A stretch of 64,000 bases of DNA from Quillaja saponaria (Eukaryota > Streptophyta > Magnoliopsida > Fabales > Quillajaceae), in contig CM055612.1 in assembly GCA_029379385.1 (NCBI GenBank), positions 15,500,001 to 15,564,000 of the forward strand, written 5' to 3'. Under the pieces are notes generated by a model that ran no database searches, was not told the DNA's origin, and saw only the letters and a list, made by a program, of their open reading frames with translations. Made by a program: the position numbers and the translations under genes. The first letter of the stretch is position 1. Each line of letters starts with the position of its first letter. Positions 1 to 11,634 of the stretch are shown here, piece by piece.

Positions 1-520
1 AAGTCTTGTTGATTTTCCTATGGGAGTTCCAATTGATTTCATCAAGTCTAATCCAAATTTTTAAGTAAATCCTTGGTACATTTGGATTGAATGAAGAAGA
101 TTCCTTTTATGGATTAAGTTACTTGAAGAACAAGAAAATATGTGAGTTCTTCTATATGCTCATTTCAAATTCATCATGCATAGATTTAGCGAAGGTGACA
201 AAACTACTGTTGCTTGACTTGAGAGAGGAGAAACATTCAACATTCCTTTTTACCAGTCATATGTTTTGAACAACCACTATCAAGCACCTAGAAGAAATAT
301 GTTTCTTTTTCTTTGAGACATTCTTGCAATTGAAATATCATTTAATAGTTGGTACCTAGTTTTGCTTGGGTCCTATAGAGTTAGTCTTATTTTTTTGTAA
401 GGGAGTTTTAGGATTTTAGGTACCCATACCATTTTTCCCTTCCTTTTAGCATTTCGTTTCTTAATCTTATACGTTGAGACTGTGTGGCCAGCATTATTGC
501 AGAATTGACATGTTTTGCTT
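1..520 (-). pseudogene. Copia polyprotein remnant: second zinc knuckle, linker and protease start
   Basis: Read on the minus strand. At 517-481 a C-x2-C-x4-H box (CQFCNNAGHT) is followed by Tyr where the last zinc-binding Cys is expected. At about 433-415 comes the WVPK tetrapeptide typical of Copia linkers. At 287-252 is the aspartic-protease motif LDSGCSKHMTG. A stop follows a few codons later and other stops break the frame, so this is a fossil. It continues gag at 2078-2887 and is separated from it by the hAT insertion at 955-2069. The window edge cuts off the rest of pol. Confidence 0.8.
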
Positions 521-954
521 TTAACAAAGAAATTATTATAAGATTTATGTGAAGAGTATAAGAGACTAGAGTGATAGACAAACCTGCTTTATTAAAAGCA
601 CATATCTAACTACTCAGCAACTTTTTAAGATTCTTCTAACCATTAACAAATTTAGCTAAGTTTTTAGTTAGATCTCTTATGTTTTCTTTCAGAGTTTGGG
701 TTTCATACATGTCAGGTGCCTGAGTAAGAGATTTTATCTTTTCATTTGTTACAGATAGCTTTATCTTTAGCTCATTATTTTTAGCAAATATGGATGCATT
801 GATTTCTTAGATTTTCTTAGCTCTAAAGCAGTAATAGCATATTATTCAGCTAAATCATTAAAAGCATCTAGCAAATCTTCAAAAGGATAGTATAAGTTTA
901 CCTCATCATCATCACAATTAGAGTAGTGATTTGCAGCTGAGTAATTGATGGAGG
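521..954 (-). pseudogene. Copia gag C-terminal linker remnant
   Basis: On the minus strand this reads as a gag linker: an acidic stretch, then a Lys/Glu/Leu-rich segment, then the KAGL phrase that often precedes the second zinc knuckle of Copia gag. Several stops interrupt it. Continuity with 2078-2887 is clear once the hAT element and its duplicated target site are removed. Confidence 0.65.
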
Positions 955-2069
955 TAGGGGTGTGCAGGGTCGGGTTGGGTCGGCTTTGACCCTTTCACCA
1001 TCCGACCCGATTTAGTCGGTCCATCAAAATTTTCAACTGAGAAACAAACTGAAAATATTGGTTCTTAAAAAATGTCAACCGCAATAAAATTCAAATATTA
1101 CGAGTCAGTCGGTCGGTTTTGAGAAGATGGAGACAGTAAACAAAGTAAGAAAATTTACATATTACAAATTTTTGAAAGAGTGAAAGAAAAATTCATATCT
1201 AAAATTTTTCAGTATATTACATGACAAATTGTTTGAAGGAAAAACTAAAATTGAACAAATTTTATACCATATTCACAAAATCTAAGCAATTGTAGTTGCA
1301 AAACTCAGCCCCCATCACAGATTCAAAAACCCTAACCTCTTCACTTATAGTTGAATCCTGTTGCATGATGAAAATAACAATTGTTGCCTTAATAAATTAG
1401 GTCGAGAAGGAAACTCGAATTTGAGAGAAAAGAAGCTTCAAGCCATCGTTTTCCTGGATCTTGAGCTCTTAATCACACCCTTGCTTTGATCTTTGCTGAG
1501 CGCATAAGGAGACGGCTTAGAAAGAGATGGGAGAGAATGAAACTTTGAAGAGTTAGATCTGATCTAATAAGGAGATATGCTTGGATGTAGCTACAACACC
1601 AAGCCATCACCGTCGCACCTTGGTCGTAGATCAAGAGTCGGCCGAATTGATTATTATTTTATTGAGTTAGGGTTTCTTTGAGAGAGTTGAGAACTTGAGA
1701 GAAATGAGAGATGTTAGTTGTCGGCTGCAAGGGAGAGGAAACTGAGAATATGATTGAGAATAATATTGAATAAGGGCTTTAGGAATGAATGATATTGTAC
1801 ATCTCGGTATATAAACAAAAGTATACACCACTAATAACACCAAAACATGTGTAATAAAAATATTATTTTAAAATAGATGTTTAAAAAGAGGTCGGGTCGG
1901 GTAACCGATTCCTTATTTTTTTTACAACCCGATAAACCGACCTGACTCATAATATTTCAAAAATTTTCACCTACGTGATTTAACATGATATCGGGTTGGG
2001 TTGGTATTAGGCCATAAAGGTTAATTTTAGGCCGGTTTTGCAGTTGGGCCGGTAACATGCTTACCCTTT
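955..2069. mobile_element. Non-autonomous hAT-type DNA transposon
   Basis: About 1.1 kb with no transposase reading frame. It is flanked by a perfect 8-bp duplication GATGGAGG (947-954 and 2070-2077), the size hAT transposases generate. The left end TAGGGGTGTGCA and the inverted right end AAAGGGTAAGCA match at 8 of 12 positions without gaps; TAGGGGTG is a common plant hAT terminus. GGTCGGG-like motifs cluster near both ends in opposite orientation, resembling the subterminal repeats bound by hAT transposases. It interrupts a Copia gag fossil and so is younger than that element. It could only move with transposase supplied from elsewhere. Confidence 0.85.
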
Positions 2070-2077
2070 GATGGAGG

Positions 2078-2887
2078 TTTCACTTGAGACCATGAGACAA
2101 AGATTGCCTCTTCTTCCTTATCTTCATCTGAGCTTCCCTTATTGACATTAAAAAATTGTAAGAATAACACTTCTTTTCTTAGAGTAAGGAATAAATTTCT
2201 TCTTTCTTGGACATTTATATCTCAAGTGTCCTGGTTTCTTACATTCAAAGCAAACATGAACCTCCTTAGTTTCATGGGCTACTAGAGAACCTAGTAATTC
2301 GTCTAGAGTGAGGATCTCTATATCTTTGCTTCCTCTATGACAATCTTTTTAGCCTTTTAGCTCTTATGCAAACATTCGAAAATCTTCAAAATTGTTTCTT
2401 CATTTGAGTATGTCTTTCCTAATCCTTTGAGAACATTGATAATATTTGTAAACTTGGAAAACATCCAAGAGATAATTTTATTAGTATTCATCTTATGAAC
2501 CTTCATAATCATGAACAAATATGTTTACTTTTGATTCCTTGACTTATGTTGTTCCTTCGTGTGTCATATTTAATTTGTACGAAATTTCATGGTCTGATTC
2601 ACAACTATAACAATGATTAAATTCATTTATAACAAGAGCATAAACCAAAAGATTCATATGTTATTATGGATTAAACTATCTAAGTAACCATTATATGGTA
2701 GTGTAGGACTCTTAGTCCTTCATTTTGTTTATAATATTTCAGCCTAGAAACCCAAAATTCAAAATCCCATAATTCCCTGATTTCTTTGAATTAGAAGGTG
2801 ATTCACCACCATATGGAAAGCTATGTAGGCTTTTGAGCTTTCAACTCTATAAATGGTGCATTACTTGGAGCTTTGTAACTCCATATA
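2078..2887 (-). pseudogene. Copia gag remnant (UBN2-like domain and first CCHC knuckle)
   Basis: Minus strand. The gag core is recognisable by THEGTT*VKES, then LDELLGSLVAHE, then a complete zinc knuckle CFECKKPGHLRYKC (C-x2-C-x4-H-x4-C) at about 2252-2211. Gag would form the virus-like particle and package element RNA. Multiple stops and frameshifts show it is dead. Its upstream part (2590-2880) also reads as degenerate gag N-terminus. Confidence 0.8.
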
Positions 2888-2899
2888 TGCTCTGATAAA
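2888..2899 (-). other. Candidate primer-binding site of the minus-strand Copia
   Basis: GCTCTGATA on the plus strand is the reverse complement of TATCAGAGC, the core of the initiator-Met tRNA primer-binding site of plant LTR elements. It lies at the correct side of the gag remnant, so the 5' LTR should begin just to the right. The last three bases differ from canonical. Confidence 0.5.
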
Positions 2900-4079
2900 A
2901 GGACATAATGTAGAGTTGTGTAAACCTACAGGTTTATCCAAATTTGCCAAAGTTTAGGTCTCTACACTTGGAGTCTACTCTAATTTCCTTTCCTTTATAA
3001 TACCTAACTCAATAGGTGTCTGTTAAGGAATTGAATTGAGTCACAATAATTAGAGTCTCAATAAGATTAACTATCATTTTTGCACTTGAACTGTATTTAA
3101 AAAAAAAAACCTCAAACTTAATTTTTACTGCAACCCATGTTCATACATAATCCAATAGGTATTGGTCAAGAGCAAGAGTCATATTTTAACTAGAACTAGT
3201 CAAGCTTTAGGATTCCTAATTGCACAAGGACTCTTAGTCGCTTTAGGATTTCCAATTACCTTCAACCTCGAGTTTTTATTAAGATTCCTAATTGCCTTGG
3301 AACTCCAAAATGTAGTAGGATTCCTAAATCTCACTAAGATTCCCATCCAATTTAGGGTTAAGCCTAGCTTAAGATTACTCCTTACCCTAGAATCATTAAA
3401 TCAATTAAATTCATTTAATAAATCAATATTTCAAGGCACTAAGAAAAACATAAGGCAATTAGGATAGTAACCATCTTCTCTAGATACAGAAGAATAACCT
3501 TTGGTTGGCCAAGATGGAAGTTCTTAGGCCCTTCCCATATTGTAACCAAGTTTCCAAACTTAGACCTGGACGTTTGACTAGTCGTAATTAGCATTAGACC
3601 TTCAACCTTTGGGTTCATGGTAGTCATTCTTAGAGTTAGGTTTTCAGAAACCTTAAGTCTTAAATTGTCTTTGCTTCCATAAAAAAGCAAGGTGACGACT
3701 TATTTCTTAATGAAAACCTTAAACGCCCAAATCATACTCTAGTGGAGCTTGGTCCCTACCGAGAAAGGTGGAAAATGATTTCCTATAATAGGTCTCCTGC
3801 ATCCTTTACTAATTCAAGAGACAATATAGACTTAAAATGCCATGGACTTTATGTGAAGGGTTGCCTATATCAAAGGGAAATGATGTCAAATGCCTATCAC
3901 CTTTAGACTAATAGGCAAAGTAAAGTCTTAAATAAGTGCGTGGAAACTTATTTAAGGTGCATGTTTAGGGAGAAACTAATGGTGTAAATCCCCAAGTCCA
4001 ACTGGCCTAAGTACTGAAGAATGGGGTTGGCCAAAGTCCAACTGGCCTAATCCACAACCCACTCTTTAGGCTAGCATTT
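2900..4079. other. Non-coding stretch, probably containing decayed Copia LTR
   Basis: No convincing gene. The part next to the candidate primer-binding site is expected to be the 5' LTR of the left-hand Copia, but no second copy is in the window to set its limits. Between about 3200 and 3340 the phrase AGGATTCCTAATTGC recurs imperfectly. The short open frames here have no recognisable domain. Confidence 0.4.
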
Positions 4080-4571
4080 TGTGACATCTCATTCTGTGAT
4101 TTACGTATGGGGTTGGTGTTTGTTGAGTCTCATATATGATGTATATTAGGTTGATCTTGGCTATATAAGCTACAAGAACCAACTGCTTAGTACCTTCAGA
4201 CTAGTATTTTAATCTATATTGTGTGAGTTTGGATTTTCCAGGGCTAGTTGGGCTTAGGGCATTACAAATAATATCAGTGTCGATCTAGTATTCATGCCTA
4301 TCTGAGCTCAGGGGCACTGTAGCCCAAGTTCTATTTGGGCCTTGACAAGGACATTAAGGATTTAAGTGGTGGTGTTTGTGACACCCTAATCTGTAATTTG
4401 TATATAGGGTTGGCATATGATAAGTCCCATATAAGATGTTGACTGGGATGATCTTGGATATATAAGCTCTAAGAACCAACTACCAAGTTCCTTAAAGCTA
4501 GTATTTTAACCCATGTGATGTGGGTTGTGGATTTTCTAGGTACTTGAGCTAGTTTGAACTTGGGCCATTAC
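4080..4571 (+). mobile_element. TRIM-type miniature LTR retrotransposon
   Basis: Two direct repeats, 4080-4266 (187 bp) and 4377-4571 (195 bp), both start TGTGACA, both carry a GATCTTGG(C/A)TATATAAGC segment holding a TATA-like box, and both end CATTACA. They enclose only 110 bp. The spacer opens with AATATCAG, a worn version of the TGGTATCAGAGC primer site, and closes with purine-rich AAGTGGTGG before the second repeat. Two short LTRs around a tiny non-coding spacer is the TRIM plan. I found no 5-bp target duplication, so the ends may have been rearranged. Confidence 0.7.
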
Positions 4572-5160
4572 AAAGGGAGTGGGTAAATTGGCTATTTATA
4601 GCCGAATATTGGTAATACACAAACTTTCATATTGGCATCCTCCGTATAAGGTATTCTATGGGAATGCACCTCTTTCCATTTTCCTTACGAGATTGCAAGA
4701 TAGAGATAGTTGACTAGAGTATAATAGCCAGGGACGAAGCTATGAAGTTATTGAAGTTTCATCTATTGAGAACTCAGAATAAGATGGAGATGCAGGTGGA
4801 TAAGCACAAGACTAATAAGTCTTTTAAGGTTGGCACCAACGTTTATGTCAAATTGCAACCATATTAATAGAATTACTTATTTACCAGACAATATTTGAAG
4901 ATCAACTATGAATACTTTGGTCCTTTGCTACCAGTAAGAACATAAAACTAGTGGCTTACTAGCTATATTTATCCCCAACTTTGAAAATCATCAGGTTTTC
5001 CATGTTTCCCAGCTTAAGGAGACTATTGGTAATCATCCAGATTATGTTTTACTTCCCGTTTATGAAGCATGGTGTGGTGGTTGGAGCCTTATACCGTGTT
5101 GGCTTGCAAAAATGTGAAAAAGAAAAACAAGCCTATTACTTAAGTATTGATTTAGTGGTC
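4572..5160 (+). pseudogene. Gypsy polyprotein C-terminus (integrase tail)
   Basis: Across shifting frames the plus strand reads as the end of a Ty3/Gypsy pol: EWVNWLFIAEYWYN from the integrase core edge, then LLKFHLLRTQNKMEMQ, HKTNKSFKVGTNVYVKLQPY, LKINYEYFGPLLPV and HQVFHVSQLKE. The last phrases are the conserved module after the integrase core. Stops and frameshifts separate almost every block. Everything upstream (gag to integrase core) is missing, and the fragment begins exactly at the TRIM boundary. Confidence 0.8.
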
Positions 5161-5250
5161 ATCTACTTTAATTGAGAATACCACATGGGAAGCCTAGAAG
5201 AAAATTTAAAAGTAGTATATATCATTTCACACTTGAGGACAAGGGTGCTC

Positions 5251-5265
5251 TTCGAGGGGGTGGAT
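5251..5265 (+). other. Polypurine tract of the Gypsy remnant
   Basis: The G-run GAGGGGGTGGA follows the pol remnant and immediately precedes a TGTTACGAGC LTR start. This is the usual plus-strand priming site. Confidence 0.6.
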
Positions 5266-5608
5266 TGTTACGAGCAAAAGTATTAAACATAGTCATTTTA
5301 GAGTTGCACAATAAGGGGTGTTTTCGTTTTGGTAAAACTGAGCCGTTTGGGATGGGAGCAACAACAACTTTGTGTTCAAACGACAATGGCTGGTTGTTGT
5401 CTAAATTGTTAAGGGTTAATGCAAATGAAGAAACTCAATTCTAATAGAATTCCAGTTGGTAGCTTGACTATTAAATTTGGGAGAAGAGCAAAGATTTTAG
5501 AAGGAAAGTTTATCTATGTATTAGTTGTCTGATTCCGTTTTTGGTTTATCAATTATCAATCAAAATACAAAATTCCTAAATTCTCTAAATTTTTCTTTGT
5601 TTCCTACA
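5266..5608 (+). repeat. Candidate 3' LTR of the Gypsy remnant
   Basis: Starts TGTTACG right after the polypurine tract and can be ended at CCTACA, giving about 343 bp with TG...CA ends. No partner LTR is in the window, so the right limit is an inference. The open frame at 5172-5444 crosses the pol/LTR junction and is not a gene. Confidence 0.5.
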
Positions 5609-6745
5609 AAAAACCAGATTTATGGAAATGGGCCTGAGACACACTTGCCTCTAATTTAAGGAAAGCAGCTCCAATGACAATTACTAATTCAATAAGGAAG
5701 AAAGTACTCTAAATCCCCATCTTGATTGGGCTCTTCGTTTTGAATTATAATACTATTTTGTCATTAATGCTTTAACCATAACATTATTTTTATAATATTT
5801 TTAAAAACTGTTAATAATAAATTTTTAATTAACTTAATGTTTTTATTAATTTAATATAATTTAATTACCCAATAGCCCTTTATATTCATTTATAACTCAA
5901 TTGTTTTTATTAATTATACTTACATTACTTTTAGGCCATATTTTAGACCATTACATTTAAACTAAATAGTGTTTTCTTTCATAAGTTTTTATCTAATAAT
6001 TATAAACTTAAATTTCTATACTAATTATAAATCTTATAACTAATTAATAGTTACTATTTTAATACAAATTTAAAATTTTATATTAAATACAATTATTTTA
6101 CTCATTAAGTCCCAATTAAAAAATAGATGAATATGACACTCACCTCTTTGAATGGATGAAAAACTATTTGTATTATTGTTTGAGAATATTTGTATTATTG
6201 TTAGATTATCATAAGGAAAATATGTTACAACTTAACCTAAACTCTAAAAAGTTAAGTTTTATTTTTTTAAGTATACCCTTATTATTTTATTATTAAGAAA
6301 TACATATGATTTTAGTATCACTAACTAATTTAATGATATTATGACATTATTAAACTTGCAATCAAGTATAACTCACAATCAAATTAAGAATTATTTCTAA
6401 AAGTATGATAAAACTAAATTTTTTAAAAAAAATATGAAAACATTGTTTGCAAAATCCTAGCTTTTTAAAAATAATATGAAGGGCAATGAGAATACAAGAA
6501 AGATATTTGAAGTATTTTTTAGTATTAAATTTTAGAAGAAATTTGTGTGAGTTTTAAAAATATATGAGAGATATACATAATATTAACATAACTAATTCAA
6601 GGTAATTTGTTAAAATATTAAACGAAAAACAATGTTTTTTTAAAAATAAAAATTTCAAAAATTATAAAAGAAAAATTAAAAATTCTTATCCAAACAAAGG
6701 CTTAAAGAGTATTTTATCAATTTAAAAATTATAAAAGTAGAAGTT
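5609..6745. other. AT-rich intergenic DNA
   Basis: Very AT-rich with homopolymer runs and no coding signal. The right edge is host DNA into which the LINE inserted; its last 13 bases were duplicated. Confidence 0.6.
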
Positions 6746-6758
6746 AAAATTCTTATCC

Positions 6759-7266
6759 AAATTGGTATAGATCTTTCCCCAAGTAGTTTCGGATCATCAC
6801 CCTTTGCTTGTGCAGTTGGATGGCAGAAGCAACATGGGAGGTCCTCGACCTTTCTGATTTATGACAACATGGTTAACTCATCCAAATTTTTTAAAGTTTA
6901 TGAACAATGTTTGGGAAGGTACTGAGAATTTGGCCTAGGACCTTTCTCAATTCACCGACAAAGTGCAAGGTTAGAATAAATTAGTTTTTGGCAATGTGTT
7001 TAAAAAAGAAGACTATTCTCGCATAACTAGGAGGTTTACAAAAAGCCTGAGAAACATGCCCAAATCCTTTGTTTGATAGACTAGAGAACGAGCCTATGAA
7101 GGAATACTACGAAGTCATTCAGCAAGAGGAATTAATTTGGTTCCAAAACTCTAGATGCAACTAAATTGAATTTGGTGATAAAAATACCAAGTGTTTCCAC
7201 ACCAATAGCATAATTTGCAGAAGGAAGAACAAAGTAGTGATGCTACAAGATAATTCAGGGAATTGG
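6759..7266 (+). pseudogene. LINE ORF2 fragment: endonuclease end and linker
   Basis: Reads VSDHHPLLVQLDG, the last catalytic block of the L1 endonuclease (Asp-His pair), then GGPRPFRFMTTWLTH and the linker phrases EELIWFQNSRCN and FGDKNTKCFHTNSI. These match the conserved plant LINE spacer before reverse transcriptase. The frame breaks at DNSGNW by insertion of the solo LTR and resumes at 9742 as VQDQK after removal of the LTR and one copy of ATTGG. Internal stops are present. Confidence 0.85.
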
Positions 7267-9741
7267 TGTCACACCCCTAATTAAAAGCCTAACTGGTCAG
7301 CGGATTCGGTAATCCCAATACCTCCATAACCCTGACTCACACTATTACACACATGTATGACCATTACTATTTATAGCTAAGAAGGAAAGTTATAATGAGA
7401 TTACTTAAAAATGTATCAGATTTATGAAACATATGATATTTTACTGAAAATTTTGGTAGAGGTTCCCCGAAAAGTGGAACATGCCTAAAAATACACATAT
7501 ATAGTTATAAGCTAGTTACTGGCAACCATCATGTACAAAAAAGAAAAAAAGAAAAAGAAGCTCAGCTTTAAATATTCCATAATCCATCTAAGTGACACTG
7601 ATGTACCAAATAAAATACAACGACTCAAATCCTAAATGATAAGTGCAACCCCGTCTCTTGGCTTCAAGAGTGTGACTTCAAACATATACCTTGTCACAAA
7701 GAAGTCAACAAGTTAAGCATCTCTAGGCAACGAGCACTAATATCCTGATACTAAAAAAAATCACAATTAAGAAGAGTGAGTCGCAAGGACCCAATGAGTA
7801 AAAAATGTACCCTTCAGGTGTTAGCATTAATTGATAAGAAATTAGCACATATCATTTAAATAATTACACATATGCTATTCTTAAATTCATAATCACAAAC
7901 TTACTTACATGTATCCATTTAATATACAATTAAAAACCCAGAACATTCATACGAGCACAATATAGCAAACCAAACAATAAGAGGCCAATTGGAATAACTC
8001 AGCACCTGCACACCAAGTATCCTTCCACCGGGCATATACGTGCATGCACACCAAATAAAATCTCCGTATACAAATCATCCCATGAGGGCTGATTTACTCA
8101 AGAATTCAAAACCACATATCACAAGATCAAATAAAACATTCTAGGTGCACCTAGATTCTTTCTTATTAAAAATAAAATAAAAATCATTTAAAGAAAAACG
8201 AACTTGATTGGCCCCATCAAACACAATTCAATTCATACAACAAGTATAGTTCAATAACTCCACTACAATGCTACACATTCCTAAATATTTATGTACCTCT
8301 GTACACAAATATTCATTTCACATACTAATCTAGCAACCAAAGAATACATAATTCACTCACAATTTAAGAATGTAGCTTGTAAGTCCGCCTTGTCCACGAC
8401 GGTGTCAGAGTGTCCTAAACTCAATCCAGAGCTAAAGTCATCAATTTAAATAATGCTTAGTTTTAAAAAAACTCATTATCATATTTTTCATGTTTAATAA
8501 CTTAATCAATGAATCTTGGTTAGTTACGCTTCTCCATTCTCATACATAATGAAATATTGGACTTCCATTTCCTTACTTTCCTTACCCTTTACTCACTTCT
8601 CAAGCTAAATACACCTAATCCTTAACTTAGTTTACTAACTATCCAAGTTGGATACACATCTAACCATTAATTTCATAGAAAATCCAAGGACTATACTCGA
8701 CTAGCTTAATTGATTGATTAGCTAAATTACCTTATTACATTTCTTATTCTACTAACTTACCCAAAGACTACTCAAAGAAATAAACATAGCTAGGATAAGA
8801 TAATTAAGTCCAAAACCATTACTATCTCCCTAAACCACCTACACGACTATATTTTCCAAAACAGGGCAGCCATCCCTCTTCCATGGCAGTAATAAGCCTT
8901 ATAGCTTGCTTTGAACTTTTTGGGGGAAAAAAAAAATACTAGAGTGGTTGGCTTTACTGAGAGAAGACTGAATTAAAGGATTTGCATAACATTAAACATG
9001 ATGTCCCAAAACAGAGAGAACAACCCAAGATAGATTGGTGGTAGTAGTATGGATTACACCCACAAAACCCTTGCAAGTTAATAAAACAAAGCAAGGTGAA
9101 AAAAAAATTAAGAACTCACCTTGGCTAACACAAGGAAATACACTATAATTTTGAGGAAAACTACAACCAAACTCCAAGCCAAGATGCCATGGCTAGAGTT
9201 GGAGAAATGAAAATTCAAGGAAACTAACAAGTTATGTCACGACAAGGAGGGAAAATTTCAAGAACCCAGCTACCTAAGCATCTTACATTTTCATGAACAT
9301 CAAGAGTAGAGGAAGAAAGGAACTCGGCAAAGCAAGAAAAAATAGAGGAATAGCAAGTTCGTGATGAAATGAAAAGGAGGAGAAGAGAAAGAAATAAAAA
9401 AAATACAAAAAGGTTGAGTCAAAGTCAAAAGCTTGAATTTGTGGTGTATGTTTATCCTACTTATATATATATATATATATATATATTGTAAATATCTCTT
9501 AGTTTATTTTAATTGCACAGTTGTTACACTTATACAAGAAAATTTACACAAGTTAAATTCAAGCTCTAAGCCACCTAAGAATACAACGAAAATAAATTCT
9601 TATATTTCATGAATAGTTATATACTTATGGTTATATATATTCAAATATTACTTTCCTCGATGCATATAATTTCACTCATCAAAACACGATGAATTACGCA
9701 TAACCATTCTAAAGCGTACATAAGCATATCGGATCATAACA
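7267..9741 (-). mobile_element. Solo LTR of a Gypsy family, inserted in the LINE
   Basis: 2475 bp beginning TGTCACACCCC and ending ATAACA, flanked by a perfect 5-bp duplication ATTGG (7262-7266 and 9742-9746). It shares its start, its middle and its end with the LTRs of the Gypsy element at 42711-53522: TGACTGG-like start, an AATTCACTCAC segment, a GTGTC...CTC...GAGCT segment and the ATCGG...ATAACA end. No internal coding region remains, so two LTRs probably recombined to leave one. Orientation is set by homology to that minus-strand element. It contains a (TA)n run at about 9462-9486. Short open frames inside are not genes. Confidence 0.9.
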
Positions 9742-11634
9742 ATTGGGTACAAGATCAAAAGGTGCTTCGACAAATGATCTAAGAGTTTTCATAAGCATGC
9801 AAGAAAGAGTTGTTAGCCCTTTACAGTCTAGTGTAATGTTCCTTATGCTAGACACGAGGAAGTTGGAAAGAAGGGATACATTGATAATAATGAATGGGTG
9901 AGAACAACCTTTTTTTTCAAATGGGTCCACTCAGGGCACTTGCATAGATGGCTTTCAAGCTCCATTTTTCCAATCCCAATGGAACTATATGATTAAACAA
10001 TCCTTGCTTTGGTTGGTTTAACAAGTTTTTAGAGGAGAAAAAAAAAATAGGTGAATCAAACCCTTCTAGTTCTTATACCGAATATTTATTTTCCATAAAA
10101 ACATTTCCAATTTAGTTTTCTTAGTCTTTGTAATGTGGTCTACAAATTGGTCAAAAATGTGGTGGTAAATTATCTTAAGCATATCTTACCTTCGATGGTC
10201 TCCCTAATCAGACAAGCTTTGTGCCAGGGAGACACATACAACACAATGTCATTATGAAGTAAGAGTTAATTCATTCTATGCGAAGCATGAAAGCCAAAAT
10301 GGGTTTTATGGAAATTAGATTAATTTGGAGAAGGCCTATGATCGCCTTGATTGGGAGTTCATTGCCGATACTCTGGCAATCCTAAGTTACCCATAAAGCA
10401 TGATATGAGTCGTTATGGATTGTATATCCTCTCACACTATGCAAATTCTATGGAATGGTAATAAAGTATATACTTCCAGGCCTACTTAAGGGGTTCGCCA
10501 AAGGGATCTTTTATCCCGTACTTCTTTGTTTTATGCTTGGAAAATTAACTCATCTTATTAAAGAGCATTTGGAGCATGGCAAATGGGTGCCCTCAAAATT
10601 GGAAGATAAGGGCCTTTTTTCTACAAAAATGTAATTCCCTAAGTTGTGGATGAAGTTACTACTGTTAGTAGGTTCCATGTCGCGGATAACCTAGGTCTGT
10701 ACATGGGTATCCTTATTCACCATGAAAGAGTGATGAAAAGGACCTTTGAGTATGTACTGAATAGAGTGCATAATCGCCTCTCGGGTTAGAAGGTAGAACA
10801 CTTTCTCTTGATGGTCAAATTACTTTGGCCAATTCGGTCATAATGGCAATGCCAAGTTATGTCATGCAGACCAATAAGATCCTACATGATACTTGTAATG
10901 ATATTGAAAAACTCTACAGGAATTTTATTTGGGGGGACACAAGCACTAAGAAAAAATGCGCTTGTTAAACTGGAATACTTTGTGTATAGGTAAAATTGAT
11001 AGAGGCTTTGGACTGAAAAGCCTAAATTTGATAAATAATGCTTTTCTTATAAAGCTTAGGTGGAAATTAGTGTCTAAACAGAGGGTTTGTGGATTGATGT
11101 ACTTTCACATACGTATATTGTCCCTCAACGAGTAGAAGAACCAATCTAAATATGTAGTATCGATTCTCACCATTGAAAATTACTAGTTAATGTCTAGGAC
11201 ACCTTGATGAAATACAATTTACTGGATATGGACTAGCCTTAATTTTTCATGCTTTCTACCAGATCATAGACATGGAGATTAAGAATATGATGAGTTCTTA
11301 TGTGTTGAATAGGGATTGGAACTGGGGTATCTTGCATTCTAGATTTTCTTCGTTCTTTTGTAGCAAGATTAAGGGTATTCCAATACCTTTGGATGGTCTA
11401 GGAAGCGACAATAAAGCTTGGGGTTTGACTTCTAATGGCAAATTTATGGTTAGCTCAGCCTATAGAAGCATCACAAAAAGTAGTAATTTAGATGCCATGA
11501 CAAAGAACCATTTGGCAGTGGCCTGGACCGCAGCGAATCAAAACTTTTATGTGGTTGGTTTCTCACAAGAAAATTATGACAAATGAGGAACAATTTGGAA
11601 GGGGATGTGCCTCGAATCCTGGATGTTGTCGTTG
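9742..11634 (+). pseudogene. LINE ORF2 fragment: reverse transcriptase
   Basis: Reverse transcriptase blocks in several frames: NVVYKLVKNVV, the GDTYNTMS-like block, then NLEKAYDRLDWEF (motif A, Asp replaced by Asn), SFIPYFFVLCLEN and the late phrases FEYVLNRVHNRLSG, NSVIMAMPSYVMQTN and RNFIWGDTS. The FADD catalytic box is absent: sequence jumps from the GDKGPF-equivalent to the FSKNVNP-equivalent near 10615-10625, so roughly 100-150 bases are deleted. Frame 11272-11586 covers the region before the zinc motif (NRDWNW, VSSAYR). The segment ends in a target duplication at 11629-11634. Confidence 0.85.

Noticed and set aside
3162..3690. Overlapping open frames on both strands
   Set aside because: No domain, biased by short imperfect repeats; likely decayed LTR sequence.
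9462..9486. (TA)n run as a regulatory or origin element
   Set aside because: Simple microsatellite inside a solo LTR; similar runs occur at 52883-52922 and 53332-53370.
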